64,000 bases of DNA from Chitinophaga niabensis (lineage in GTDB: Bacteria > Bacteroidota > Bacteroidia > Chitinophagales > Chitinophagaceae), in NCBI RefSeq assembly GCF_039545795.1, contig NZ_CP154260.1, forward strand, positions 4,283,001 to 4,347,000, given 5' to 3'. Within the stretch, counting starts at the first letter, position 1, and each line of letters opens with the position of its first letter. Below are positions 16,993-26,168 of the stretch, in pieces. A program made the position numbers and the translations under genes. The notes under the pieces are model-generated. The model was given only the letters and a program-made list of their open reading frames with translations, made no database searches and had not been told where the DNA came from.

Positions 16993-19900
16993 GATAGCCC
17001 GGAAATAATTCTACTAATGGTACGATCAAATGCGTGCAAATGAACTTATAGGATTCCAGTACCGTGGGATCGGCAAATAAACCATCGTTATAAGCTCTGA
17101 GGATATAGGGTTCGCTGAATGATGCAAATCCGCTCAGCTTCCTGTCCACGATCTTTGTGAAGGTCTCGAAATCCAGTTCCTCTACAATCTCCGGTTTGAT
17201 ATCAAAATCAGGAGAGAAAGGTGCAATCAGATTGAAACCCTCTTTGTAGATCCTGATCAGGATACTTAAACGCTGCAATGCTTCTCCTTGCGTTAACCGT
17301 TCTCCTTCATACACCGCTTTCCTTTTAGCACCGGAGATCAGGCATACGCCATTCAATACACCGGCTGCTGCTCCTGCCAGATAACGGATATACGCTTCCA
17401 CCAGGTACTTGGCTTCATTCTTTGACCAGGACACCTGTACATACCGGCCATCGTATACCTGCTGAATATTTCCTCTTATCAGGCTGTCTCCTATATTCAG
17501 TTCCACCGGTACTATCTCCGGTTCCATGCCACGGGTAACATCTTTGAACATCATCCTTACCGGTGCTGCTTTTTCCTCCGCCTGCTGCAGAGCCACTTCT
17601 GCCATGTTCTTTAAAGGCAGCGCGCCTGTTTTTACCAGTTGCATCTTCAGGTTGGGCATGTCCTCCGGCTGTAAGGGCAACAGTTCGTTCTTTAACACCC
17701 ATTCCTGTAAGCTGTCCAGGTTGAAGATCTCTGTTTCATTGAGCAGGATCTGTTCATCGCTGTAATAAATGCCCAGTACTTTATTGTAATAAGCTTTGAA
17801 AGGGTTCTTGAAGAAACGTACCAGGTCTTCCAGGTCTATCTCTTCAAAGCCGAAGGAACTGATTTCTTTTGTATCATTGGTGATCTTCTTCCGGCCGGTG
17901 GATCTGTTATTGAGGTAGTTATATAATCTGCCGCCGGTATATTTCCGGCTGAAACTTTGCAGGGGATGCAAAGTCACCAACTGCTCCCTTACCCCTTCCG
18001 GATCTGTAGTACCGGAGGCGATGTAATCGATCAGTTCATCTACCAGTGCGGAGGGTGGCATGCGTGTATTGTCTTTGACACTCTGGCCTACATAACTGAT
18101 GTACAGATACTCCCGTGCAGAGAGGATGGTTTCGAGGAAGAGGTGTTTATCATTCTCCTTCACATTCCGGTCTCCCCGCTGGCGGTCTCTTTCCATGAGA
18201 TTGAAACCGGCGGGTTGTTCCTTCCTGGGGAACTTATCATAGTTAAGCCCCAGCAAGGCCACTACTTTAAAAGGAATACTACGCATGGGAATCAGTGAAC
18301 AGAAAGTGATACCACCATTCACAAACAAACCGGAACGGGTGTTGCCGGTAAGTGTTTGCAGGAAACTATGACCAAATACATCAAAAGCCACCGCATCACT
18401 CATGTATTCATTCAGCAGGTTATAATCTGTGAGTTGCTGCATGAGGGCATTGTAATCTTCATCTATATCTTCCTGTGGTTCGTATACCAGGTTGTGCAGT
18501 ACACTTTCCACATACAATACCCATTCATTGATCGTACGGGCACGTTTTCTTTCTTTCACCGCATCCATCAGTACTTCCACAAAATGGCAGAAACGTACTA
18601 CCTCCTGTGTGGCGCTTCCTTCCAGTACATCGATGGGATAAAAGCTGCCTACACCTTCCCCATATTCTTCTCCCCCACTCATACAAATACCATACATGAT
18701 CCTTTTCAGACCGTATTTCCAGCTGATCAGGTAAGTTTCATCTTCCAGCTCACCTTCCATCCCAAAACGGATATTGGCAGCATCCACTACCCTTCTGATC
18801 AGGGATATATCTTCGACCTGAAACCTCTTGCGGATATAAGAGGAATCCAGGAGTTGCAATACCTCTTCGGCTTTGAAATTCTCTTCCGTTACCTGCAGGA
18901 TGGCGTGAATAGCATTGAAGATGTTATCACTGTCCGCATAACTTTCATCTGCTATCGTGTAACGGAACTTATAAGGTGCGTTATTGAATACAGCTTTGAT
19001 GTAAGGCGCGTAACTGTCTATATCACTCACCATCACCACAATATCCCTTGGTGAAAGTGATTCTTTCCTTTTATCTACCAGGTATACCAGGTAATTATAG
19101 AGCACCTCTACTTCTCTTGCTACTGTGTAGCAGGTATTGATGGTAACGGAACCATCACTGAGATCTTCTGCTGTGATGGGATGCCTGTCCGCCGTGGCGC
19201 TTACAAATACATCGTGCTGGATCTTGTGCAATAAACTATCCGGTACCGGCTCCACGATCTCCTGATCATCATATGCATTGATAAAGGCATCGTATTTAAA
19301 GAACAGGCCGAAAGTATCCTGCACCACTCTTCCCCAGCCGGTGATCAATGGGTTACCGGCAGCTTCGTCTATCAGCTTATCTTTCCAGCGTGCGAGTTGT
19401 TTTTCGCTCTTGTCTTCAAACCAATAAACAGCCGGTGCGGGATTGATGATATGAAAATGTATATCGATGAAAGCAGCCACTTCGTGCAGGATCTGCACGT
19501 GATAGGCAGTGATGATGGACAGGCCGAAGAGGTGTACTGTTTTCATCCGCTCTTTCAGCGCCTCCTGTTTATTCGGGTCTTTTAATGCCTCCAGGATGTA
19601 ATGCCCTATCACCGTTTTATCCGGCAGGCTGTTACCGGAGGCTATCTTTGCTTTGGCCCAGAGATACTCCTGCCACTCCTTTGTTTGCAGGTTCTCATTG
19701 TTCCATTCCCGGATCATTTCCGGGCGGTATACCTGGTACTGGTCGAACAGGTCAGCCGCTTTTTCTGCCAGCGCCATACGCTTGAGGTCTTTATCAGACC
19801 CGCTTTTCTCATAATAGGCAGATACAGCAGGGAAACGTTTAATGAAATCCTTTTCTCCCAGCAGTTTAAACAACAGCCAGGTTAGGTTCTGCGCGGATAG

Positions 19901-20149
19901 CAATTCTGTAAAAGGCCCTCCCAGCAGGAAATATAACTGATGAATGAGATCGTTGGGTTTCAGAAAGCGGCAGTTGGCAGCAATCCCGTGGTATTCCGCG
20001 ATCTGCATCCTGAGCCAGTTGTTCATCCCCTCCGTTTGCGTAACAATCAGGTGTGGCTCAAACACACTGTTGCCGGACGTTTGAAGGTCCTGCGCAAGCA
20101 CATGTGCCAGGCTTTCCAGCGAATTTGAAACTTTGAGATATAATGCCAT
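16985..20149 (-). CDS. recC: RecC: exonuclease V gamma subunit
   Basis: A 1054-residue subunit with degenerate helicase and nuclease folds; in RecBCD it holds RecB and RecD together and reads the Chi sequence. Supporting features are the position between recD and recB, the length, a start LYLKVSNSLESLAHVLAQDL, TQTEGMNNWLRMQIAE near residue 40 (the RecC equivalent of motif I, without a Walker lysine), PFKVVALLGLNYDKFPR and the C-terminal nuclease-like segment LEDLVRFFKNPFKAYYNKVL. Its ATG overlaps the recD stop (TGATG). Which Chi-like octamer it would recognise cannot be read here. Confidence 0.93.
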   Translation of the reverse strand: MALYLKVSNSLESLAHVLAQDLQTSGNSVFEPHLIVTQTEGMNNWLRMQIAEYHGIAANCRFLKPNDLIHQLYFLLGGPFTELLSAQNLTWLLFKLLGEKDFIKRFPAVSAYYEKSGSDKDLKRMALAEKAADLFDQYQVYRPEMIREWNNENLQTKEWQEYLWAKAKIASGNSLPDKTVIGHYILEALKDPNKQEALKERMKTVHLFGLSIITAYHVQILHEVAAFIDIHFHIINPAPAVYWFEDKSEKQLARWKDKLIDEAAGNPLITGWGRVVQDTFGLFFKYDAFINAYDDQEIVEPVPDSLLHKIQHDVFVSATADRHPITAEDLSDGSVTINTCYTVAREVEVLYNYLVYLVDKRKESLSPRDIVVMVSDIDSYAPYIKAVFNNAPYKFRYTIADESYADSDNIFNAIHAILQVTEENFKAEEVLQLLDSSYIRKRFQVEDISLIRRVVDAANIRFGMEGELEDETYLISWKYGLKRIMYGICMSGGEEYGEGVGSFYPIDVLEGSATQEVVRFCHFVEVLMDAVKERKRARTINEWVLYVESVLHNLVYEPQEDIDEDYNALMQQLTDYNLLNEYMSDAVAFDVFGHSFLQTLTGNTRSGLFVNGGITFCSLIPMRSIPFKVVALLGLNYDKFPRKEQPAGFNLMERDRQRGDRNVKENDKHLFLETILSAREYLYISYVGQSVKDNTRMPPSALVDELIDYIASGTTDPEGVREQLVTLHPLQSFSRKYTGGRLYNYLNNRSTGRKKITNDTKEISSFGFEEIDLEDLVRFFKNPFKAYYNKVLGIYYSDEQILLNETEIFNLDSLQEWVLKNELLPLQPEDMPNLKMQLVKTGALPLKNMAEVALQQAEEKAAPVRMMFKDVTRGMEPEIVPVELNIGDSLIRGNIQQVYDGRYVQVSWSKNEAKYLVEAYIRYLAGAAAGVLNGVCLISGAKRKAVYEGERLTQGEALQRLSILIRIYKEGFNLIAPFSPDFDIKPEIVEELDFETFTKIVDRKLSGFASFSEPYILRAYNDGLFADPTVLESYKFICTHLIVPLVELFPGYHE

Positions 20150-21897
20150 CAGCTTTCTATAAATCTTGTTGCGATACCGGATGCTCTTTCTACAAAACGT
20201 TGTGCGGCCAGGAGCAATACAGCTTCTGAAGCCTGTACATATACTTTTGACCTAGCCCTTGTAATGGCGGTGTACAGTAACTCCCGCGTTAAAATGGCTA
20301 CTTCCGTTGTTTGCGGGAGTACTACCAATACTTCGTTAAACTCCGAGCCCTGGCTTTTATGAATGGTCATGGCAAATACGGTTTCTGCATCGGTAAGGTA
20401 TCCGGGCAGGACAGCTTTTAATTCGCCCTGTCCATCTTCAAACCAGGCCATCAGTATACCATTGGCATCCGGACGAATAACACCCGTATCACCATTGAAC
20501 AAATTATGCTCGTAATAATTCCTTGTAAGAATGATAGGGCGGTTCTCATAGAACTCCACATTCGCCCTGATCAGTTTTTTATCGTGTAAATATTTCTCAA
20601 TGGCTTTATTGACAGTATACAGTCCTTGCTCCCCCTGTCTTACAGCACATAATACGCGCAGGGCATTCATCTTTTTCAATGCGTTAAGCGTATCTGGTTC
20701 TTTGATAAATGCTTCATACCCTGCAATAAACTGTTCGAATAATTCTTTTGAATACACCTGATCTATCACCACCTGTTCATCAGCGTTTTCTTGTAGAAAT
20801 TCCAGGATGGCTGCTTTTTCATTCCTGATAATGGCTTTACTGAATTTGCCAATGCCTTTGTCGTCCGAGAAACGATGGCTTGTTCTTAATTCCACCAGGT
20901 GCTGAAAAAGCGGATGTTTATCATTTGCACTTTCATGCAGCTGTGTAAGGTTTGCACCGAACTTATTCATCACCTGGATGCGTTGGGGCCTGAACAGGTT
21001 AATAGCACCCTGTGCCTGGCAAAGATCACCAAAGAAACTACCCGCTTCCACAGAAGCCAGCTGGTCTTTATCTCCCAGTAATATCAGGCGTGTTTTAGGG
21101 CCAATGGCATCCAGCAGTTTGGCAAACAGGGCTACATCTATCATCGAACATTCATCCACGATCACTACATCGTAGTTAAGCGGGTTGGATGCATTGTGAT
21201 GAAAATAAGGACTATCCCGTTTTGATTTCAACAAGCGATGAATCGTACCGGGGCTGAGCGACTGAAACTTTTCATTCTTAAAGTTGCGGAGGCTTTCTGC
21301 CAGCCTGGCTGCAGCTTTGCCTGTAGGGGCTGCCAGTACTACTTTCAATGCAGGGTCTATACCATATAAAATGTTCAGGATCTTTGCCACCGTAGTGGTT
21401 TTTCCTGTACCGGGGCCACCGGTGATGATGGTAAAATTATTCAGTACGCCTGTGATAGCTGCTGCGAGTTGCCAATCCGGTGCGGTGTTGCTGGCTGATG
21501 GGAATTGTGCTTTTATAAGGTCTGCATGTTCTTCCAGCTGTGCCAGTCTTTCTTCTTCCAGTACTTTTTCTGTTTCCAGGAACTGGTAAATGCGGCGGAG
21601 GAAAGTGGTTTCGTAACGGAAATATCTTTGCAGGTACAGCCTGTCCTGGAACAGTACAAAAGGCTGATCATCCTTTCCGTCTTTTGCGACCAGCGCAACT
21701 GTTTCCAGTGGCGCTGTACCGGGTACCATATTTGCGCAGTAGGCAGGCAATTCTTCTGACTGACCCTGCAGATCATCCAGGTGCAAACAGATATGCCCTT
21801 CGCTGATCTTTTTGGATAAGAGATAAGCGTAGGGCTTTAAAACGGGTATATCAAAATATTCTGCGAACTGCTGATGAACATCATTTATGGTGAACAT
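20149..21897 (-). CDS. recD: RecD: exonuclease V alpha subunit, 5'-3' helicase
   Basis: A 582-residue SF1B helicase. Motifs: Walker A TGGPGTGKTTTVAKIL (about 157-172), VVLAAPTGKAAARLAES, Walker B VDECSMIDVALFAKLL (about 242), LLGDKDQLASVEAGSFFGDL, FAMTIHKSQGSEFNEVLVVLP and LLYTAITRARSKVYV near the C-terminus. These place it in RecD proper (the partner of RecBC), not the longer RecD2. It is the first gene of the three-gene operon; 19 bases separate it from the upstream ABC ATPase gene, so transcription may enter from there. Confidence 0.93.
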   Translation of the reverse strand: MFTINDVHQQFAEYFDIPVLKPYAYLLSKKISEGHICLHLDDLQGQSEELPAYCANMVPGTAPLETVALVAKDGKDDQPFVLFQDRLYLQRYFRYETTFLRRIYQFLETEKVLEEERLAQLEEHADLIKAQFPSASNTAPDWQLAAAITGVLNNFTIITGGPGTGKTTTVAKILNILYGIDPALKVVLAAPTGKAAARLAESLRNFKNEKFQSLSPGTIHRLLKSKRDSPYFHHNASNPLNYDVVIVDECSMIDVALFAKLLDAIGPKTRLILLGDKDQLASVEAGSFFGDLCQAQGAINLFRPQRIQVMNKFGANLTQLHESANDKHPLFQHLVELRTSHRFSDDKGIGKFSKAIIRNEKAAILEFLQENADEQVVIDQVYSKELFEQFIAGYEAFIKEPDTLNALKKMNALRVLCAVRQGEQGLYTVNKAIEKYLHDKKLIRANVEFYENRPIILTRNYYEHNLFNGDTGVIRPDANGILMAWFEDGQGELKAVLPGYLTDAETVFAMTIHKSQGSEFNEVLVVLPQTTEVAILTRELLYTAITRARSKVYVQASEAVLLLAAQRFVERASGIATRFIES

Positions 21898-21916
21898 ATT
21901 CTAATATAAGAACTTT

Positions 21917-22852
21917 TTACAGGAACCAGGCACCTTCCTGCGGTACTGATACATACAAGGTATCCCCTTTGGAGATACTCCGCAGATCTGTTTGTACGGT
22001 GATCCTTTGTTCCTTTAATTGTACCGTTAATTCCCAGGCGCTTCCCAGGAAGGCCACTTTTTCTACGGTACCTTCCATCGCAAAGCTGCCACCCTTTACT
22101 ATTTTGAAGTTCTCCGGGCGCACAAATAAACGTTTGGAACCTACCAGGTTGTATTTTCCAAATAACCCTGCCACATACTCGTTTGCCGGCTTTTGGTAGA
22201 TCTCTTCGGGTTTTCCCTGCTGTACAACAGCTCCATCTTTCATCACAATGATCTCATCGGCCCAGGAAAGTGTATCCAAAGGGTCGTGGGATACAAGGAG
22301 ACAGGAGATCCTGAGTTTTTCCCCGATATCGTGGATCACGGACTTAAGGGTGTTCTTGTGAATGAGGTCCAGGTTGGAGAATGGTTCGTCCAGGATTAAG
22401 AGTCGTGGTGCAGTGACCAGAAGGCGCGCCAGTGCAATGCGTTGTTTTTCTCCGCCGGAGAGCTGGTCGTTCTTTCTTTTCAGGAAATGGTCGATCTGCG
22501 CTATTTTATAGAGGTTCAGTGCGTCTTCGTCTGATAATTTGTTGGCGTATGAGAGGAGTTCCTCTATCCTGTAGTTGTTCCTGAGTTCAAAGTGCTGGGA
22601 CAGATAAGCGATGCCGGGATGGCCGGGAATCAGTTTATCGTTGGGGCCTTTTACTTTCTGACCTTCGAAATATACTTCGCCGGCATCAGGCTGCACCAAC
22701 CCTGCAATGATCTTCATTAAAGTGCTTTTGCCGGAGCCGGATTCGCCGGTGACAGCGATGTTGTAGAACGGCTGTTGCGTAAAGCTGATCCCTTTCAGTG
22801 CAAAATCCTCTCCTTCCTTCTTTTGTATGTCTGATACTGTTAGTAAGTTCAT
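21917..22852 (-). CDS. ABC transporter ATP-binding protein with C-terminal TOBE-like domain
   Basis: A 311-residue ATPase. Walker A is GESGSGKST (about 36-44), the ABC signature is LSGGEKQRIALARLL, Walker B is LLILDEPFSNLDLIH and the switch His lies in SCLLVSHDPLD. Residues about 235-311 (LFVRPENFKIV, MEGTVEKVAFLGSAWELTV) look like a TOBE domain, as in the importers of the PotA/FbpC/CysA type. No permease or binding protein is next to it, so it is an orphan subunit or works with a permease coded elsewhere. It sits 16 bases after the GH9 gene and 19 bases before recD. Confidence 0.85.
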   Translation of the reverse strand: MNLLTVSDIQKKEGEDFALKGISFTQQPFYNIAVTGESGSGKSTLMKIIAGLVQPDAGEVYFEGQKVKGPNDKLIPGHPGIAYLSQHFELRNNYRIEELLSYANKLSDEDALNLYKIAQIDHFLKRKNDQLSGGEKQRIALARLLVTAPRLLILDEPFSNLDLIHKNTLKSVIHDIGEKLRISCLLVSHDPLDTLSWADEIIVMKDGAVVQQGKPEEIYQKPANEYVAGLFGKYNLVGSKRLFVRPENFKIVKGGSFAMEGTVEKVAFLGSAWELTVQLKEQRITVQTDLRSISKGDTLYVSVPQEGAWFL

Positions 22853-22868
22853 TTCGGCGATAAAAATA

Positions 22869-24512
22869 CTACTTTTTAGGCTGAGTATAGCCCACCCTGT
22901 GCTTCAGGGCCTCCAAAGCATTCGCCAGGTAAACAATGGGGGCATTCCAGTTGATTGCAATCTCGTTTGAAGCATAGGAACATTCAATATCTGCATACGC
23001 TAATTCCGGAGCGGTGAATTCGTACTTACATTTATCCTGCATGCCGGGATTAGGGCCACCTGCCAGTAAACCGGGTACGGGTTCTTTAATGCCATCTGCC
23101 TCCGATGGACGGTGATGCGGATGCATGGGTGATTTACTACCGATGCCCGTTACGAAACAATAGCCGGTGGCATTTCTGCCCAGCAGGTAATCAAGATTGG
23201 ACAAGGCCAGGTCTATATATTTTTTATCCCCGGTTAATTTGTAGGCGTTGATCAGCAGAATGCCCTGGTTGGCTGCATTTGAATTTGACCCCCAGTTAAA
23301 ATCTCTCACAGACTGGCCCATGGGAGTTTGAAAAGCACTTAAGTTTTCAGCGTACCTATCGGCCATGCGAATCACTTTTTCTTTGAGTTGCGGCGCTGCA
23401 TTGAAACGGAGCAAGGTGTAATAACCGAGCATACCTACATTAGACCATGATGGCAGCCCTGCTTCAATTATTTCCGGTTTGTATTGCTCTTGTTTTGTTG
23501 TGACATATAATTCCGCTCCTGCCCAGAACCATTCGTCTTTAAAGTATTTGTCGCCATATGGGCCTGTGGTAACAGGTGGTTGAAAATTCTTTTGGTCGTA
23601 TTCCATGGCAGGATGCAGTTTCGCCCATTCCCAGGCTCTTTCTGCTGCTTTCAGGCAGGTATCTGCCAGACCTTTGTTGTACTGTTTTAAAACGCGGCTT
23701 GCCTGTGCGGTCACTGCTGCAAAGTCCAAAGCAGCAGCGGTACCTTTTTGCACTACATAGCGCGGGGCTTTTGTAACACCGGGCATTACCATGCCATCGA
23801 AAGAAGCATTGGTGCATTTGTTGTATACACCTCCATCGTTCGGGTCCTGCATGCTGAGCATCCAGCGGAGGTTATAGATCATTTCATCCAGGATATCCGG
23901 GATGGTATTATTGCTTTCAGGGATATTGGTATGGAACTTTGAAAAGTAAACAGGGAAATCTTCATAGGCAGATAAAAGCGTGCCCATTGTGATACCTGAG
24001 TTCACGATGTACTTATTATAATCTCCCGCATCGTACCATCCTCCGGGAGAAGAAATAATTGTTCCTGCGGGGCGTTTCTCATCTGCTGCAGAGGGATGAA
24101 TATATACTGCCGTATCCGGATGCCCTGCCGGGCGATGCCATTTGCCTGCGTATTTTTCTTCCAGGGGCATGGACACTCTTTGGTAGTAGAAACCTTTTAG
24201 GGTAGCAATGGCTACTTCTCTGTTCGCATCATCGCTGATCTTAAAAATATAAGAGTTTCCAACACCGGGAACATGTATGAAGAAATTGCCTTTTGTGGTG
24301 AGTTTCGTGAAATCCGCAATCCTGGTTTTAGTATCGGAATTGCCGGATTGTTTTTCTTCGCCCAGGTCAGCGAAGAAAACAGTGTCTTTTTTATCTGCGT
24401 TGATCACGTAGAATTTCGAAGCTGCGGGAGCGTTGGTAACCACTGCTACTTTTGGTGCATCCGGGTAAAAGCCCGCCTGGTTGAGCACGATGTATAAGGA
24501 GAGTAAAAACAT
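22869..24512 (-). CDS. Glycoside hydrolase family 9 endoglucanase with CelD_N domain
   Basis: A 547-residue enzyme that cleaves beta-1,4-glucan backbones by inversion. It begins with an Ig-like CelD_N domain (LNQAGFYPDAPKVAVVT) and continues as a GH9 (alpha/alpha)6 barrel with GGWYDAGDYNKYI (catalytic base Asp pair near 161-165), HPHHRPSEADG, and YASNEIAINWNAPIVYL carrying the general-acid Glu near 516. It is the last gene of the PUL and probably attacks the backbone of the imported or surface-held glycan. Only about ten residues precede the CelD_N domain and an in-frame TGA lies just upstream of the ATG, so a normal cleavable signal peptide is missing. A terminator hairpin separates it from SusD. 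Confidence 0.9.
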   Translation of the reverse strand: MFLLSLYIVLNQAGFYPDAPKVAVVTNAPAASKFYVINADKKDTVFFADLGEEKQSGNSDTKTRIADFTKLTTKGNFFIHVPGVGNSYIFKISDDANREVAIATLKGFYYQRVSMPLEEKYAGKWHRPAGHPDTAVYIHPSAADEKRPAGTIISSPGGWYDAGDYNKYIVNSGITMGTLLSAYEDFPVYFSKFHTNIPESNNTIPDILDEMIYNLRWMLSMQDPNDGGVYNKCTNASFDGMVMPGVTKAPRYVVQKGTAAALDFAAVTAQASRVLKQYNKGLADTCLKAAERAWEWAKLHPAMEYDQKNFQPPVTTGPYGDKYFKDEWFWAGAELYVTTKQEQYKPEIIEAGLPSWSNVGMLGYYTLLRFNAAPQLKEKVIRMADRYAENLSAFQTPMGQSVRDFNWGSNSNAANQGILLINAYKLTGDKKYIDLALSNLDYLLGRNATGYCFVTGIGSKSPMHPHHRPSEADGIKEPVPGLLAGGPNPGMQDKCKYEFTAPELAYADIECSYASNEIAINWNAPIVYLANALEALKHRVGYTQPKK

Positions 24513-24527
24513 GTATCAATATAATAA

Positions 24528-24558
24528 AAAAAGCCCGCAGACATATTACGGGCTTTTT
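24528..24558 (-). terminator. Terminator/attenuator between SusD and GH9
   Basis: A 10-bp stem (24528-24537 with 24549-24558) with an 11-nt loop is flanked by A and T runs. Read on the minus strand it is followed by a T tract. It lies between the SusD stop and the GH9 start, with only about 15 bases left before the GH9 ATG. Confidence 0.8.
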
Positions 24559-24567
24559 CTTTGTTAT

Positions 24568-26145
24568 TTAATTCCAGCTATTCTGCACGTCAGCGGATAC
24601 TTTCGGATTGGTATCCTTTTCCTGCTGCGGAATAGGCAGCAGTACATTCCTATCCTGGAAGGTAGCAGCACCATACTGCGCCTGCAATTCCGGATTAAGG
24701 GTTTGTTTAAGGAGCCCCCAGCGGAGCAGGTCGAAGTAACGTAACTGTTCACCGGATAACTCTATCTGTCTTTCCCGGATCAGCAATTGCAATGCCTGTG
24801 CCTGCGAACCAAGTGTGGTATATTGGAATGCGCCTGCACGTTGCCTTACCTGGTTGATATATGGTAATGCAGAACCAGGATCATTGGTTTGAATGTAAGT
24901 TTCCGCGATCATCAGCAGCACATCCGCATACCGGATGATCTGAGAGTTAATACTGCTTTGGGGGCCGCCGTAGCTGGGCACATCTTCATAATACTGGTAT
25001 TTACGCCAGCGGTATCCGCCTTCGCTTGCAGCAAAGGGATAGGGCTTTGTGCCGCCGGGACAATTGTTGCAATAGTCTGTTTTAGCACCACTGGCTGCAT
25101 CACCATACATCACCATTTTTGCTCTGGGGTCTGTGTAGAGAACGCCCGCTTCATTATTGTATTTGAATGCTTTTACAAGTGCATTGGATACGAAAGCATT
25201 CCGCCAGTCGTTAAAGCCATACTCCTGTGCCCTGTCGCTATGCGTGGCTTTTCCGCCCCAGGTTTCCTGTCCGCCGAAAACATAATACTGATTGCCGATG
25301 CCCCAGTCTGTCCATTTAGCATGCATGGCCTGGAAAATAGTTTCTGTATTCACCTGGTTGTTCTGCGAGAACAGTTCGTCATAGGTGGTGGTGAGCTGAT
25401 AGGTGTAAGGTGCTTTCGTTAATTGCAGCAACGCTGTTTGTGCTTCTGCCCATTTCTTCTGATAGAGGTAAGCTCTTCCTAATAAAGCAATAGCAGCGCC
25501 TTTGTTTGTTCTTCCCAGATCTGCTGCAGCCTGGTCTTTCGGTAAAGGCAGATCGGCGACAGCTGCATTCAGGTCAGCTTCTACGGCTGTCCAGATAGCC
25601 GCTATGGCGGTTCTTTCAGGATAGAGGTTGGCTACTGTTTCTGCGTAATTATTACGAAGGGGCACTCTTCCCCAGAGTGTTACCAGTTGCATATTAGCAT
25701 AGGCACGCAGGAATTTTGCCTCTGCAATATATTGTTTCTGCAATGCCAGATCTGCTGCAGCGGTTGGTTTCCATGCGGCGGCACGGTCTATCACTACATT
25801 ACTCCTCAATACCAGGCGGTACAGGGAAGCCCATAGATTGGTGAGGATGCTGTTGGATGCGGTGAAAGTAAAATCAGACAGGGGACGGATATCACCCTGA
25901 AGTGGTGCATCCCGTTGTGCATCGTTCCCCAGGAGATCGAAAATAAAATAGTATTCGCGGGACCATAAGCCGGGGTGGAGTAATACCGCGTAAGTGGCCA
26001 CTACAGCTTCGTTCATCTGTGTTGCGCTGGTGAAATAATTATCATAGCTGTAAGCACCCGGGTTCTCCACATCCAGGCGGGATTTTTTGCAGCTCATGCT
26101 TCCCAGCAGGAACATTATTATAGCAAGTGAGAATATCTTTTTCAT
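24568..26145 (-). CDS. SusD/RagB-family lipoprotein (PUL pair)
   Basis: About 525 residues from the Met at 26145 (MKKIFSLAIIMF); an upstream in-frame ATG at 26160 would add five residues before the signal and is less likely. The lipobox is LLGSMSC, followed by KKSRLDVENPG. SusD-like helices and the RagB C-terminus are evident (RYADVLLMIAETYIQTNDPGSALPYINQVRQRAG, read in two blocks, and RYFDLLRWGLLKQTL). It should bind glycan on the cell surface together with the upstream SusC. The gene lies a few bases downstream of SusC. A terminator-like hairpin follows it, so the SusCD message may be more abundant or more stable than that of the GH9 gene behind it. Confidence 0.92.
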   Translation of the reverse strand: MKKIFSLAIIMFLLGSMSCKKSRLDVENPGAYSYDNYFTSATQMNEAVVATYAVLLHPGLWSREYYFIFDLLGNDAQRDAPLQGDIRPLSDFTFTASNSILTNLWASLYRLVLRSNVVIDRAAAWKPTAAADLALQKQYIAEAKFLRAYANMQLVTLWGRVPLRNNYAETVANLYPERTAIAAIWTAVEADLNAAVADLPLPKDQAAADLGRTNKGAAIALLGRAYLYQKKWAEAQTALLQLTKAPYTYQLTTTYDELFSQNNQVNTETIFQAMHAKWTDWGIGNQYYVFGGQETWGGKATHSDRAQEYGFNDWRNAFVSNALVKAFKYNNEAGVLYTDPRAKMVMYGDAASGAKTDYCNNCPGGTKPYPFAASEGGYRWRKYQYYEDVPSYGGPQSSINSQIIRYADVLLMIAETYIQTNDPGSALPYINQVRQRAGAFQYTTLGSQAQALQLLIRERQIELSGEQLRYFDLLRWGLLKQTLNPELQAQYGAATFQDRNVLLPIPQQEKDTNPKVSADVQNSWN

Positions 26146-26168
26146 ACGTTGAATTTTCAAGTAAGGAA

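Noticed and set aside
18356..19054. Plus-strand open frame of 232 codons opposite recC
   Set aside because: Low-complexity, His/Tyr/Phe-rich shadow of the recC frame with no family features.
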